From positions 7,824,001 through 7,888,000 of the forward strand of contig JAQISU010000096.1 in assembly GCA_029339505.1 (NCBI GenBank): a stretch of 64,000 nt of DNA. The letters run 5' to 3'. Source of the stretch: Unio delphinus. Its lineage: Eukaryota; Mollusca; Bivalvia; Unionida; Unionidae. The translations under genes were made by a program, and so were the position numbers. Below the pieces are notes generated by a model. The model did not search any database and was not told where the DNA came from. It saw nothing but the letters and a program-made list of their open reading frames with translations. Shown here one piece after another: positions 50,730 through 60,560 of this stretch; positions within the stretch are counted from its first letter, which is position 1; each line of letters begins with the position of its first letter.

Positions 50730-53700
50730 CCATGAACTGTTCATTTTTGGTTCATGTGGCCCACAGTGTTATATAAGATGTTGGACCTCCATGGTTTAGG
50801 TTCATCCATTTGGTTGTGCTTAATGTACTGCATTTTCAGAACTCTCCAAGTCAGTATTATACTCAGTGCTTTGATGTAGAAGCGTGTGTGTGATGGGAGG
50901 AACTTAACATTATGTTGTTTTTAGTTCAGGATGAAACTCTATGAACCAAAGGGTTTTATTTCAATTTGCTAGGATAGTTGGACCCAAGAGTTTTAGATGG
51001 TTCCAGAAAAGCTCTGGAATACTTTCAAATCTTTGATTTATATGATGTTTTTGAAAATATTGTTCATGTAATGAGGTAAATAACTAATTTCTTGTGCATT
51101 AGTCATACAATTTGACTTTTAACACCAAATCCAGCCAGATACATTTAAAATTGGGAAAGTTATGTGTTTTTAACAAAAGCCATTTTGCTTTACAAGTCCA
51201 AAGTTACTTAGTGTTAATGGCAAAGTTACTTAGTGATGAAAAGGCTAAATATGGTTTCTTCGATATGGTTTCTTCTTCAGTCGAATATGCCAGAATAAAT
51301 CACAAAAGGCATCATGAGTTCCATTTTGGTCTTTACTTGGTACATTTAATAATACTTTTTGGAAAGAAAGAACTATTAATTTGGATTTGTCATCTCAAGT
51401 AATATTTTATTTTTGAGAATGGAATCATCCTTTTAAAAAAATGTCAGAAGTCAACCGTTTTATATAATACTGGCTGTCTAAATTGCAAGATATTGCTTTG
51501 TTAACATAGTGGTCACTTTTGTGTCAGTGTGCATGTCCATTTCTCCATCCATCAGTAACCTATTTGAAGCTCAGCACTTAATATTTTTAGACTGAACATG
51601 GTGATAAAGTTTGTATTACTCTTTTGCTTTAAAAAAAAGCCAGTCTCAACAGAAACTGATTTCTTTTCATTACAGCAATCCTGAAACACTTGATGAATGT
51701 GGTTTAGATGAAGAAACAAAAGAAAACTTGATCCAGAATATTAAAAGAAGATTAACCCCTCAGTCCGTAAAAATACGAGCAGGTAGGATATTGTTATCAC
51801 TTGGTAGCACTCTATTATCGGATTTAAAATAAATTTTTGTGCATGTCTTCATGTAAGTTGTTTGTACAATGCGCATCGAATGCCATTTTGAAACAAATGG
51901 TACTTAGTGGAGCAGTATATTGTCTCCATCTTTTGACAGCCATTTTGGATTATTTCATTATGGTTTGTACACAGATGGGAAATTAATTGGCTTCTGCTTT
52001 CTTTGTGACAGAAAATTTGTTACAGAATTCGAATGGAGTCAGACATTTTTGATTTTGTATGCAGTAAAAAGAGTCCAGTATTTTAATGCTTCTGAATACT
52101 ATGCATGCCTATATTACTGTCTTGGAAAATCTTTCTTAAGAAATTTAAAATAATGAATCTGAAAAAAGTCTTTGACAGATAAATCACAGTTATGCCATTC
52201 AGAATAGGTAAATCATAATGTGCAATGGTTTGGTCTGTTTTCAGGAGAGGGGAAGTAAGATGAAATGCTAAAAATATACCATTCTAGTGTCGCACAAGGT
52301 AGCCAATCAGGAGTGTCCTCTTTTCAGAGTTGTCTTTGAAAAATGGGACTACTCTAATAGCATAAACAAATCATATTTAACAATTGTGTTATATTGAGAT
52401 GTTATGTGTAATCATTTTACTTGGCTAACACTCTGCTAAGAAATTTAATTTGTGTAACATCTGATGTCAAATATGGCTGCCATATTGGCCATCTTAAAAT
52501 ATTTTGTTACAATTCCTCCTAGAAGAAAAGGTATTTCATTATGTTCTTGCCAGAAAACTTCTTATTCTGTTTAGTTGGTACTAACTTAAAACAGTGCCAA
52601 TCGGGACACCAACATGGCCATGATGGCAACCATCGTAAATCTAGTTGTTGCAAATCCTCTAAATAGAAAAACATATTGATGTGGGGTTTGCACCAGAAGA
52701 CTAATTATGATATCTAGTTTGTCCTCAATGAAAAAGGTGCCAAATCTGGCCTCAAATATGGTTGCCACAGTGAAAATATGGAAAATCTTCTAACTAGTTA
52801 TCCTGAATGCATGGGCTTAAATGAAAATGGTGCCAATCTTACAGGGTGAGGCCATATTTTGTGTAGCATTTTTAAAATGGTTGAGATATGCTTGGAGTAT
52901 AGTAATGAATAGCAAGTTAAAACCAGTAAATTAAAGGCACAGGAATACAGTTTGTCTTTCTGATTTTCATTTAATGTATTATGAAAAATTGGTGCAGCAG
53001 TGTATAGTCTCCATCTTTTGACAGCCATTTTGAACTGTTTTGTAATGGTTTGTACACAGATGATATATTGAATGGCTTCTGTTTTCTTTGTGACATAAAA
53101 GTTGTCATGGTGATGAAATGAGGTTAGACATAACTTTAATGTTAAAATCAGTTGTGTAATTTGAACTTGTTAAACTAAAATATGAATTACAAAATTTATC
53201 CATGCCATGCCAAGTTTTTAGGGGGATTTGTTATGCATTTATTGGCATAATCTGCTAGATTAGTTGAACTTTCCTTAAATTTGCATTTTTCTTCACAAAA
53301 CTCTCAATGTAATATATTCCATAAATAAAAAAATATGTGTCAACTATTCTTGAATCCATTGTTTAATGTCATAACTTTGGCAAAAGTAACAAAGGCAAAA
53401 AATACAAACCTGCATTTAAACTGCTGCAATGCTTTAGGTTGTAAGTTTGCTCAAGAAAATTAACACTCGTTTTTTGCTGTTCTAGATATTGAAGTAGCTT
53501 GTACCAACTACGAAGGAGTAGATGCTGTAAAAAGGGCTTTGAAAAAAGGTTTAGAGCACTCCACAGAAAATATGCCTATAAAGGTAAGGCAGAGATTTAC
53601 TTAAGTGTAATGCTTTGTTCCCATGCTAGTCATAAATGAGGAAGTGTCATTCAGTTTCAGTTTTATCGGTCCTTCCATACATTTGTCTCTAAACCTGGGT

Positions 53701-56700
53701 TCAGTTATTTTAAATGTAATCAAATTAAAGTTATAGTCTGAGGTTATATCCCCTTTTGTATGTACCCCCTGCTGATTTCAGAAACGAAAAGCATAAACAA
53801 GATATTAAAAAAATCAATAAATCTTACTCAGTTCATTGTCTGCGCGTCTCATGCTTAATGGAAGTTTCCATTCTAACACGACGCCATATTACATACAATT
53901 TGGACAAGTCTATTTTCTGCAAATAGAGTGACATCATTGCTCCTATTTGGTTACTCCCGGATACTTCCCTAAATACTATGTCGTCTGGTGGCAGACGACT
54001 TAGTATTTACCTTCATTATACATACATGTGTAGTTATGCATCCACCCCTTCGCTGAATATGGACTTGTCGGGGAACTGGAAATTGATCTTGAACATGACC
54101 ATGGTTGATAGTGAAAACTTATGTTAAGCATGAGACTGTTTATTCAGCTGTGTCAGTTGATAACAGAATATAGCAGTGATTTGTTCAGAAGTAAAATAAC
54201 AAGCATGTTAGCATCGGTAATGCGATTTCACGATTGCCAGTAATATGGAATATCATTCAACGATACCATTACTAGTGTAAAATACGAAGCCAAGATATTG
54301 ACCTTTCCTCGTCTTATACTCCGAATAGACGTATATGGATGAACGATGGAAAATTTACAAAGTTGGTGAATTCGACTTATGCTCTGAGTCGACTTATAGG
54401 CCGAAAAATACAGTAGATGCATTATTTTTTATTACAAAATCAAGGAACCTACAACATTGCAGCTGCATAAGTCATGGCACCCATGGGCACTGTGATCTAG
54501 ATCTTGAACAGTTTCAGAAGTGAGTGGGATTCGTGCATATTAATGAAGTGATCTTTTTCAATTGTCTGAGCTTGTTACCACTCTTTTCATATTATAGCCA
54601 AATTTGGTATTAATTGTCCGGTGTGCGATTGACATTAATTCCTCACAAATAATCACACTTTTATCTGATGCATTAAGCTTGCATCTTTCCGTGTTTAATA
54701 TAAACTATTCTGTTTCAGATCAACCTGATTGCCCCACCCCTATATGTTGTCACAACACAAACACTGGAAAGGGCAGAAGGACTGGCAGCACTGAACACTG
54801 CTTTGGGGTCTATCAAGACCTGCATAGAGCAGGCAGGAGGCATGTTCAACATTCAACAACAGGTACATGTCATTCCCAATATCAGAGGTCTTCCTAGTAG
54901 ACTTCCCTCTGTCCATTTTCTTTGATTAATAAAGATGTAGTGCTTGTGTTGCTACAAATGTTGGCACTTCATCTAGTTAGTGTAAGATTAGTGAAGTTAC
55001 TATGATGTAATAAAAATTATGGGTTTGAGCCCTGTTCCAAAACTTTCTTTTAAGCATCAGTCAAAATTTTTAGAAAATTACTTATCCATATACAATTACC
55101 AGACTTTATGGATGGCTTGCACTTTGGGTAAGGAAATAACTTTTTCAGTTGGGGGTCAAAATTCAACTGCAGCAACAGAAGCAAGAAAAATGGTTTCTGT
55201 ACAGTTTCTCGAGCTCTCCATCCTCTGGTGTTAGTATACTTTATGTATGGCTTACTTTGGTTAACACTGGATGTTGATTTTAGTGTCAAAAGGTGGTTGT
55301 TGCTGACCTAAACAAGAAAAATTGCCTTTTGCACAAAAATGTTTACATCACAGACCTAGTTCAAACTTTGCGGATATCTTTCACTTAGGCATAAGCTGGT
55401 CATTATAGATATAGCTCTCTTAAAGAAGAATGGTGGTTTCAGTATTAAAACACAGAGTAGGCATATGATGTGCCATTTGTGGTACTCATTTGGGTTTCCA
55501 GTTCGGGGTTTTGGAGTCGTCGCATGTATGCAGGTACATTTTATATCATGTCAGAATTCACCATTGTGCTAAGTTGTGAATAAAATGTTCAGATTTGTGC
55601 CAAAAAACCAAACAACCTTTGCTATGAAGCAGATGTGTGGAATAGTTATTTCATATAATGCATTTTGTACAGCGTCAGATGAAAGGAGAGATGGCAATTA
55701 TTTTTAAGCTCTACTGGTGATTGACCAGAAGAGCTTATAGGATGGCCTGTTGCCCACCATCAGGTCTGCCCATCCATCAGTTAGGCCAAGTATGTTGTTG
55801 CTATTCCTAAACTACTAGGAAGATTTAGTAAATCTTTATCCACACACAGTCATCACAAGATCTAAGTCATAAATGAAAATGGTACTGATCTGATGTTAAA
55901 AATGGTCACCATGATAGCCTTCTTAAAAATATTGACATCTGTTGTTACTGAATGAAAAGTCATGTTGGCTTGAAGTTTTCACCAGTAGACTTGCAATGTT
56001 GAATTGGTCCTGAATGTTTGTTTTTTATGGTTTGACGCCATTTTTAAGCACAATATAGGCTATACATGGCGGCCAGTATTATTGGTGGAGGAAGAACCCA
56101 GAAAAGCCCCGGATAGAACCACCAACCCACGAGAAGCTACAGGCAAGCTTTCTCACAGAACTACATATGCCGAATCTTGGACTCGAACCATTGCAGACAG
56201 AGGTGAGATGGCAGTGATCCGTAACGGACAGCGCTTTAGGCCACTCGGGGCCCCAGGTCCTGAATGAAGACTGGTGCTGCCAAGACTTCACTAAACATTA
56301 GCGATCTTGAAAATCTTGTCAGTGCATTCCATGTAAACAGATGGTCTTGTAAACGGGTTTTCACCAAGATACTTTTTATGTTGGTAATAAATGAAACTTG
56401 CAATGATTGGACATCCAGTATATTTCTACCACAGCAGCCATCTTGAAAATCGTGTTATTGCTATCTTCCTAAAAAGTGTCATTGATTATAAAAATTTATA
56501 AACTGTTGATCTGGTATCCAACATTAAACAGAACACTCCATATTTCACCTTCAATTAAATTTACACCATAATATTATGATTTGTTTGCTAAACATGGTAA
56601 TGCTCATTATTTTATTTCTCTATTCTAGTCACGTGTAGTGTCTGATATTGATGAGCAAGAACTTGCCAAACAACTGCAGCAACTTGAGGATGAGAACAGA

Positions 56701-56799
56701 GAGGTCAGCGGTGATGAAGACGAGGAGGAGGATGGAGGAGAGGAAGGAGAGAAAGGGGACAGTGGAGATGATGAAAGTGTTGTTGTTATTGAACCATAG
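42256..56799 (+). CDS. EIF2S1: EIF2S1, translation initiation factor eIF2 subunit alpha
   Basis: Seven coding exons, 42256-42493, 47054-47133, 48465-48613, 51676-51782, 53486-53583, 54719-54862 and 56629-56799, join in frame to 328 residues (human 315). All introns are GT-AG. The product is the regulatory subunit of the eIF2 complex, which delivers initiator tRNA to the ribosome in the cytosol. Residues 1-87 are the S1/OB domain, with the stress-kinase target serine at 51 in [11 protein letters not shown] and the kinase-docking motif KGYID at 79-83. The helical domain (about 90-180) includes KRPG and KRRLTPQ. The alpha/beta domain (about 190-272) includes ENMPIKINLIAPP. Residues about 300-328 are an acidic tail, longer than usual. 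The ATG is fixed by homology and lies in an exon whose acceptor ends at 42210. An upstream noncoding exon is implied but was not found. The first donor is duplicated (see 42484-42603). Confidence 0.98.
42484..42603 (+). repeat. Perfect 60-bp tandem duplication doubling the EIF2S1 exon donor
   Basis: Positions 42484-42543 and 42544-42603 are identical. Each copy carries AAAGACAAAGGTAGG, so the donor of the first coding exon exists twice (GT at 42494 and 42554). The first gives the ancestral protein. The second would add 60 bases, exactly 20 in-frame codons without a stop (starting RFIVV), and would still recreate KG before the next exon's YID. The absence of any difference means the duplication is recent, gene-converted or an assembly artefact. 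Confidence 0.95.
42494..42495 (+). promoter_or_regulatory. EIF2S1 splice donor 1 (ancestral protein)
   Basis: Using this donor joins K79 to the GC-TAT start of the exon at 47054 and gives the conserved KGYID. The duplicate donor at 42554-42555 has the same local sequence. Confidence 0.85.
42604..44328 (+). other. EIF2S1 intron 1, proximal part
   Basis: No genes. About 42950-43510 contains several diverged monomers of the ~145-base repeat that is also found at 52440-52850 and 55855-56020 (words such as AAATGGTGCCAATCT, ATATGGCTGCC and CTAGTTGG). Confidence 0.5.
44329..44469. mobile_element. Tc1/mariner-like MITE in EIF2S1 intron 1
   Basis: This 141-base element is bounded by TA on both sides. 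It starts CAGTAAGAACCAGTCTTGAA and ends TTCAAGATAGATTTTACTG, giving imperfect inverted repeats of about 28 bases (CAGTAA...CTTGAAA-ACCACT). There is no coding potential. Confidence 0.65.
44982..45044. repeat. (GT)n-(TA)n compound microsatellite
   Basis: About 11 GT units followed by about 20 TA units, directly left of a degraded transposon end. Confidence 0.95.
45045..46720. mobile_element. Putative non-autonomous TA-targeting DNA transposon
   Basis: The right end, read inward on the minus strand, is CAGTGGGACCCTGCTATAAC. The left end just after the (TA)n reads GAACCGTGTTATAAGC, matching the inner part of that repeat but lacking the first bases. Both outer flanks are GT/TA microsatellites. 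About 1.68 kb with no transposase frame. The pairing of the two ends is inferred. Confidence 0.4.
45765..45875 (+). repeat. Inverted-repeat partner A in EIF2S1 intron 1
   Basis: About 100 bases homologous, in reverse orientation, to 48668-48778. Shared words include GGAGGACTC, ATTTGC and AAATATGCGTAATTAAG. By eye the identity is roughly three quarters or better. Confidence 0.75.
46720..46762. repeat. (GT)n-(TA)n microsatellite
   Basis: A few GT units then about 16 TA units at the right edge of the putative transposon. Confidence 0.9.
48614..51675 (+). other. EIF2S1 intron 3
   Basis: Besides the inverted-repeat partner it holds two related ~24-base words (ACAAATACCCATTTGTTATT at 48981 and a near-copy at 49087) and a (TA)n tract at 50692-50726. 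No other genes are seen. Confidence 0.5.
48668..48778 (-). repeat. Inverted-repeat partner B in EIF2S1 intron 3
   Basis: Reverse-complement relative of 45765-45875. Together they flank coding exons 2 and 3. A G-run of about 14 bases follows at 48781. Confidence 0.75.
51783..53485 (+). other. EIF2S1 intron 4 with repeat monomers
   Basis: Three diverged monomers of about 145 bases occupy roughly 52440-52850 (ATATGGCTGCC, CATGGCCATGATGGC, ATATGGTTGCC). A separate ~100-base direct repeat is at 51918-52015 and 52995-53105 (GTCTCCATCTTTTGACAGCC, ATGGTTTGTACACAGATG). Confidence 0.65.
53844..54140. repeat. Foldback (long imperfect hairpin) in EIF2S1 intron 5
   Basis: Two arms of about 145 bases are reverse complements around 53989. 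The core is 53971-53987 against 53992-54008, with 16 of 17 bases paired and a 4-base loop. The outer arms share TCTCATGCTTAA (53849 and the opposite strand near 54137) and GACAAGTC (53914 and the opposite strand near 54068). No gene content. Confidence 0.75.
54300..54420. repeat. Transposon-end-like sequence in EIF2S1 intron 5
   Basis: CTTATACTCCGAATAGACG and CGACTTATAGGCCGAAAAATACAGTA recall inverted-repeat-type transposon ends. The partner end was not located. Confidence 0.25.
54863..56628 (+). other. EIF2S1 intron 6
   Basis: Contains two ~135-base monomers (TTATGGATGGCTTGCACTTT at 55105 and TTATGTATGGCTTACTTTGG at 55241), one ~145-base monomer (55855-56020) and an antisense Meta-domain-like SINE. 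Confidence 0.6.
56018..56256 (-). mobile_element. Meta-domain-like SINE, copy 2
   Basis: On the minus strand the head reads CCGAGTGGCCTAAAGCGCT (A-box, leucine-tRNA-like) and GGTTCGAGTCC (B-box, 56189-56179). The body has GTGAGAAAGCTTGCC, GGGTTGGTGGTTC, GGGTTCTTCC and AATACTGGCCGCC, and the tail has ATGGCGTCAAACC. The order matches bivalve Meta-domain SINEs from memory. It lies antisense in EIF2S1 intron 6. Confidence 0.75.
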
Positions 56800-57414
56800 C
56801 CCAACATAACAACTAGGAGTAAACTGTCTAAACTAAATGGCAGTGTTCTGCACAACAAGAAGCAGTTTTACTTCGAGATGGCAATTGGGGCTGTAATTGT
56901 AAATACAGTGAATCTTGGCTGTGATTTTCAATTCCTTTTAAGAGACTAATGGGAAAAAAAATTGCAGAGGCAAGGACTGGACATTCTTATTTGTATGTTA
57001 CCAACTATATATGCTAATACAATGCCCTCAAATACCATATTTATTGGACTGCTCACATATTAAAGTTGTTAAGATATTGTTAAAGAAAGCATTTGGAAAG
57101 GATTTGGATCATTAATTTTAAACTGCAGCATATTCCAGATGAATTGCATTCGAAATACATACTGCTATGGGGTGCATTGATAGGTTCTTTTTAGAATGCT
57201 TATTACATACTTGACCTACAATTCACTCACAAAAGTTTTAGAATTTGGGGGTTTTCTTTATCTGTTTCCATTCATTTTAGTTAATTCTGTACTAGTCATG
57301 CTGATCCAGTTATCAATTAATCAAATGCCATTTTAAAGAGGTACTTGAAGAGTTATTACAGTATGCTTTATGTACAAAATTTTGTATCTCTCTTAGATGT
57401 GTATCAGTTTGTCA

Positions 57415-57420
57415 AATAAA
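57415..57420 (+). terminator. EIF2S1 polyadenylation signal
   Basis: AATAAA lies 616 bases after the EIF2S1 stop, followed within 30 bases by a T/G-rich stretch (TGTTCTGTGTTG) as expected for a downstream element. Confidence 0.65.
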
Positions 57421-58310
57421 AATCCACATCATAAATGTTCTGTGTTGATATATTGTGTCAACATCTATACTACTGACAATCCCAATACATAATACACTGC
57501 AGATGTAACAGTACATCAAAGTTGCAGCACAGGAAGATGATTTATCCTGATATACATGTGCTTAAATTGACAAAAGAAAGTAAATGGAAAAGCTTTACAC
57601 CTCTCCAGTGGAAGTATTAAAGATTTTCATCACAAGTTCCATTTTGATTTGTGTATTACCTATTGCAGGACATTAGTTGTTATTATACAGATTGTCTAGC
57701 TAGCAACAGAAGCCACTTATTTCCAAGTAGAGTTCCATATTTCTTGTATTATTTGTACCCTTCAAGTTTTTATACATAATCCATTTATCAAAATCATAAT
57801 TATTTAAATGTCATAATTTTTCGTACAGATCACTTTGTATTTTTTTTTATAAATTCATTAAAATATTAGACATAAATTCAACTTTTAAGATTTATGTTTG
57901 CCAAAAAAGGTACCATATTGCCATTATTTTTTTGGTTTTACAAACAATTAATAATTGTTTGTGAGAAAAGAATGATTGATGCATTAGCTCTCTTATTGTC
58001 ATTACAATATCTACTTGTGTTTATTATCAAATGGACAAAGGACTTTATACACCATACATCTAAAAAATATAATCATTATTTAGTTCTCCTTTTAAAGTCT
58101 GTCACTAACGAAACACCATGTGCATTTTAAAATGTTAGGAAGTCCTGATTTTTTATGTACAACAAAAATTACAGCTCAGTACATGCTAAAATGAAGACCT
58201 CAGACCTTTGGTCTACTAGTCTTATTGCTTCATTATAGTCATACAAACCTAAAATATAAAAACCCTGTCATTTCCTTTCATAAATTTGGAAATCACAAAC
58301 TTCATTAAAT

Positions 58311-58313
<3 letters not shown>
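57421..58313. other. Intergenic DNA downstream of EIF2S1
   Basis: AT-rich; I see nothing in it. Confidence 0.4.

Positions 58314-58369
<56 letters not shown>
58314..58369. repeat. (TA)n microsatellite
   Basis: About 28 TA units. Confidence 0.95.
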
Positions 58370-58376
<7 letters not shown>

Positions 58377-58849
58377 CTATACATATAAGTGTACTATTTT
58401 CTTTTAAGTGTTTTTTTTTCTGTTTTGACTTTGACATGATTAACATTTTATTGCAAATCTAATCAACAGTATACCCCTTTATTGGCGAGTTCGAATAACA
58501 AGTAATGTGTAAGAACACTTGTCTTTATAAGAAATTTATAACACCAACTTCAATAGCACATTGACAGATTTTCATTTCCCTAAAGAGATCCTCATTTCCC
58601 TACTGACCTATTTTGCTGATTCTTGCCCTCAGTCTGGTTTCAACTGTAATAACTTTAGCACAAAAAATGTTTAATTACCATGTAAATAACACTGCATAGC
58701 CATGTGGTTGTTGTGACAATGTACGTCGTAATTAAAACAAGAATGGTTGATTTAGTGGTGTTAATTGATAATGGAACATAGCAGGGTCATAATTCATGAA
58801 GATTATCACAATCGTCAGATAACTCAAAATACAGTATTTTTTCTCTTTG

Positions 58850-59257
58850 CAAAAGCTACAAGTAAAAACTGCTCTGAATAAGTACGGTCTTGTATACTTA
58901 CGTTCCTCTTCTGACAATCGTATGCTCATTGTTCCCACTATGAAAACTAAATCATATGGACAATGTTCTTTTGCATACCAGGGTCCGGCGATGTGGAACA
59001 AATTGCAAATTGCAATTAGACACAAAGACAGTAGTCCCTTTCAAGAGTGCTCTTAAAACGCACCTTTTTTGACTGCAGGAATAAACTTAAGAGACCTAAT
59101 AATGTTTTGTATCTTATGTTTTCAGCATGTTATTATGTTTTCCAATTTCATGGTTTTTATTTGTTTTTCTGTAGTATAGTCCTATCATTATAGATGTTGT
59201 AAAGCGCTTAGAGCTTCTAAAGATGAGACACTACAAAGTCCTCATTATTATTATATG
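58850..59257 (+). mobile_element. 3' end of an L2/CR1-like LINE
   Basis: The translated part has the C-terminal signature of L2/CR1-type reverse-transcriptase proteins: LRSSSDNRMLIVP, then SYGQCSFAYQGPAMWNKL. After a one-base frame change comes SALKTHLF and a stop near 59071. The 3' UTR has GTAAAGCGCTTAGAGC (about 59200) and ends in a short (ATT)n. The element is truncated at its 5' end, as is usual for such copies. The exact clade is not certain. Confidence 0.75.
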
Positions 59258-60039
59258 GAAAATTGGTTTTTCATCTCTCGCATGCACGCTCATGCACATT
59301 AACTAAAACCCGATTTTAATCATTTTTTCATTTTTTGCTATTTGATGTAGAGATTATTGCTACTGTGAAAATACAAGTTGCACTTAATTTCTTGATAATG
59401 TGGACTCTTGTCATTATGTACAATTTACCAATAAATAATACCCTTAACTAATACATGTACATGTTCAAACTATCATATTCATTTTGCTAATCCTAAATGT
59501 AAGACCTTGATGCTGATATTTATGTTGTGACTTGTGCACACTTAAACATAACATGTGATACATCTTACATATATGACCATCATTTTGCCAACAATATACA
59601 ATATATATGCTCTAAATACAGACAAGCTTTCACATTGAGATATAATCCACTCTCTTATTCACTAATAAGAACAACAAAAAATTTTAGTTCTTTTGATTTT
59701 TATTGTAATTAGATTTTTGAGAGGTATGTTTGTACCATTTACTCGTCTACTAGGGTATGTTCCGTAGAATTTGTTCAGTTATCATCCCTTTATTTTTTTA
59801 TACACTGTCAAGAACCGCAAAATAATAATTTATTTACATATAATTCTCTTTACACTGGTATTAATAATTATTTTTTGTGTACAAAAAATTACTTGAAATA
59901 TGGTATTAGAATAATTTATTTTTAGTTTATACACCTGCCAAAAGGACAAAACTAATATTGTATGACAATGCATATGTTGCTAATTGTGTTTCCACACAAT
60001 AGCATTAGTTTTAAAAAAAAAAGTCTACCTTCATCAAAT

Positions 60040-60560
60040 GTTGTGGCTGGCTTGCACTGGAGATAAAAAGAATATTGATATGGAGTTGATGGTTCAAAGT
60101 TTTGGGTTGTTGTAACTAAAAAGAAAAAAAACCTCTGCTAAGTAACATTAGTTGTACATCAAAGATCTGGACCATCAAAGATATAGACAAAATTTTGGAT
60201 GACTTGGAACTTGGTTAAGGAAGCTGATGTTAGTATTGGTGATCACAGGCGAGGGTCTTTAACGAATGAAGAAAACTTGTATCCACAAAGTAACTTCAGT
60301 TCTACATCACAGACCTGGATTAAACATGATGCATGGCTTGCACTTGGAGCAAGGACAGCCTATTGGTTTGGGATTGAAGAAAATAAAATCGCCTTTATAA
60401 ATGAAAATAGTTAATTACACAACAATTTCAGCTCTTGACCATACACCTTGAAAGTTTATGGATGGCTTCATAAAGATTCCTACTAATTTTGGGGTCAAAA
60501 GATCTCAATTGACCTTTGACCTTGTTGCCAGTGAAATAAGTAGGCACCATTCATGGCATA
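60040..60560 (+). repeat. Array of ~135-base repeat monomers
   Basis: Blocks like ATGGATGGCTTGCACTTTGG followed by AAGGA-xx-TGAT and GGGGTCAAAAG recur near 60049, 60198, 60331 and 60458. The same family occurs at 55105 and 55241 in EIF2S1 intron 6. The 71-codon frame at 60199-60414 is a by-product. Confidence 0.55.

Noticed and set aside
60199..60414. 71-codon frame as a gene
   Set aside because: It lies in the ~135-base repeat array and has no conserved motif.
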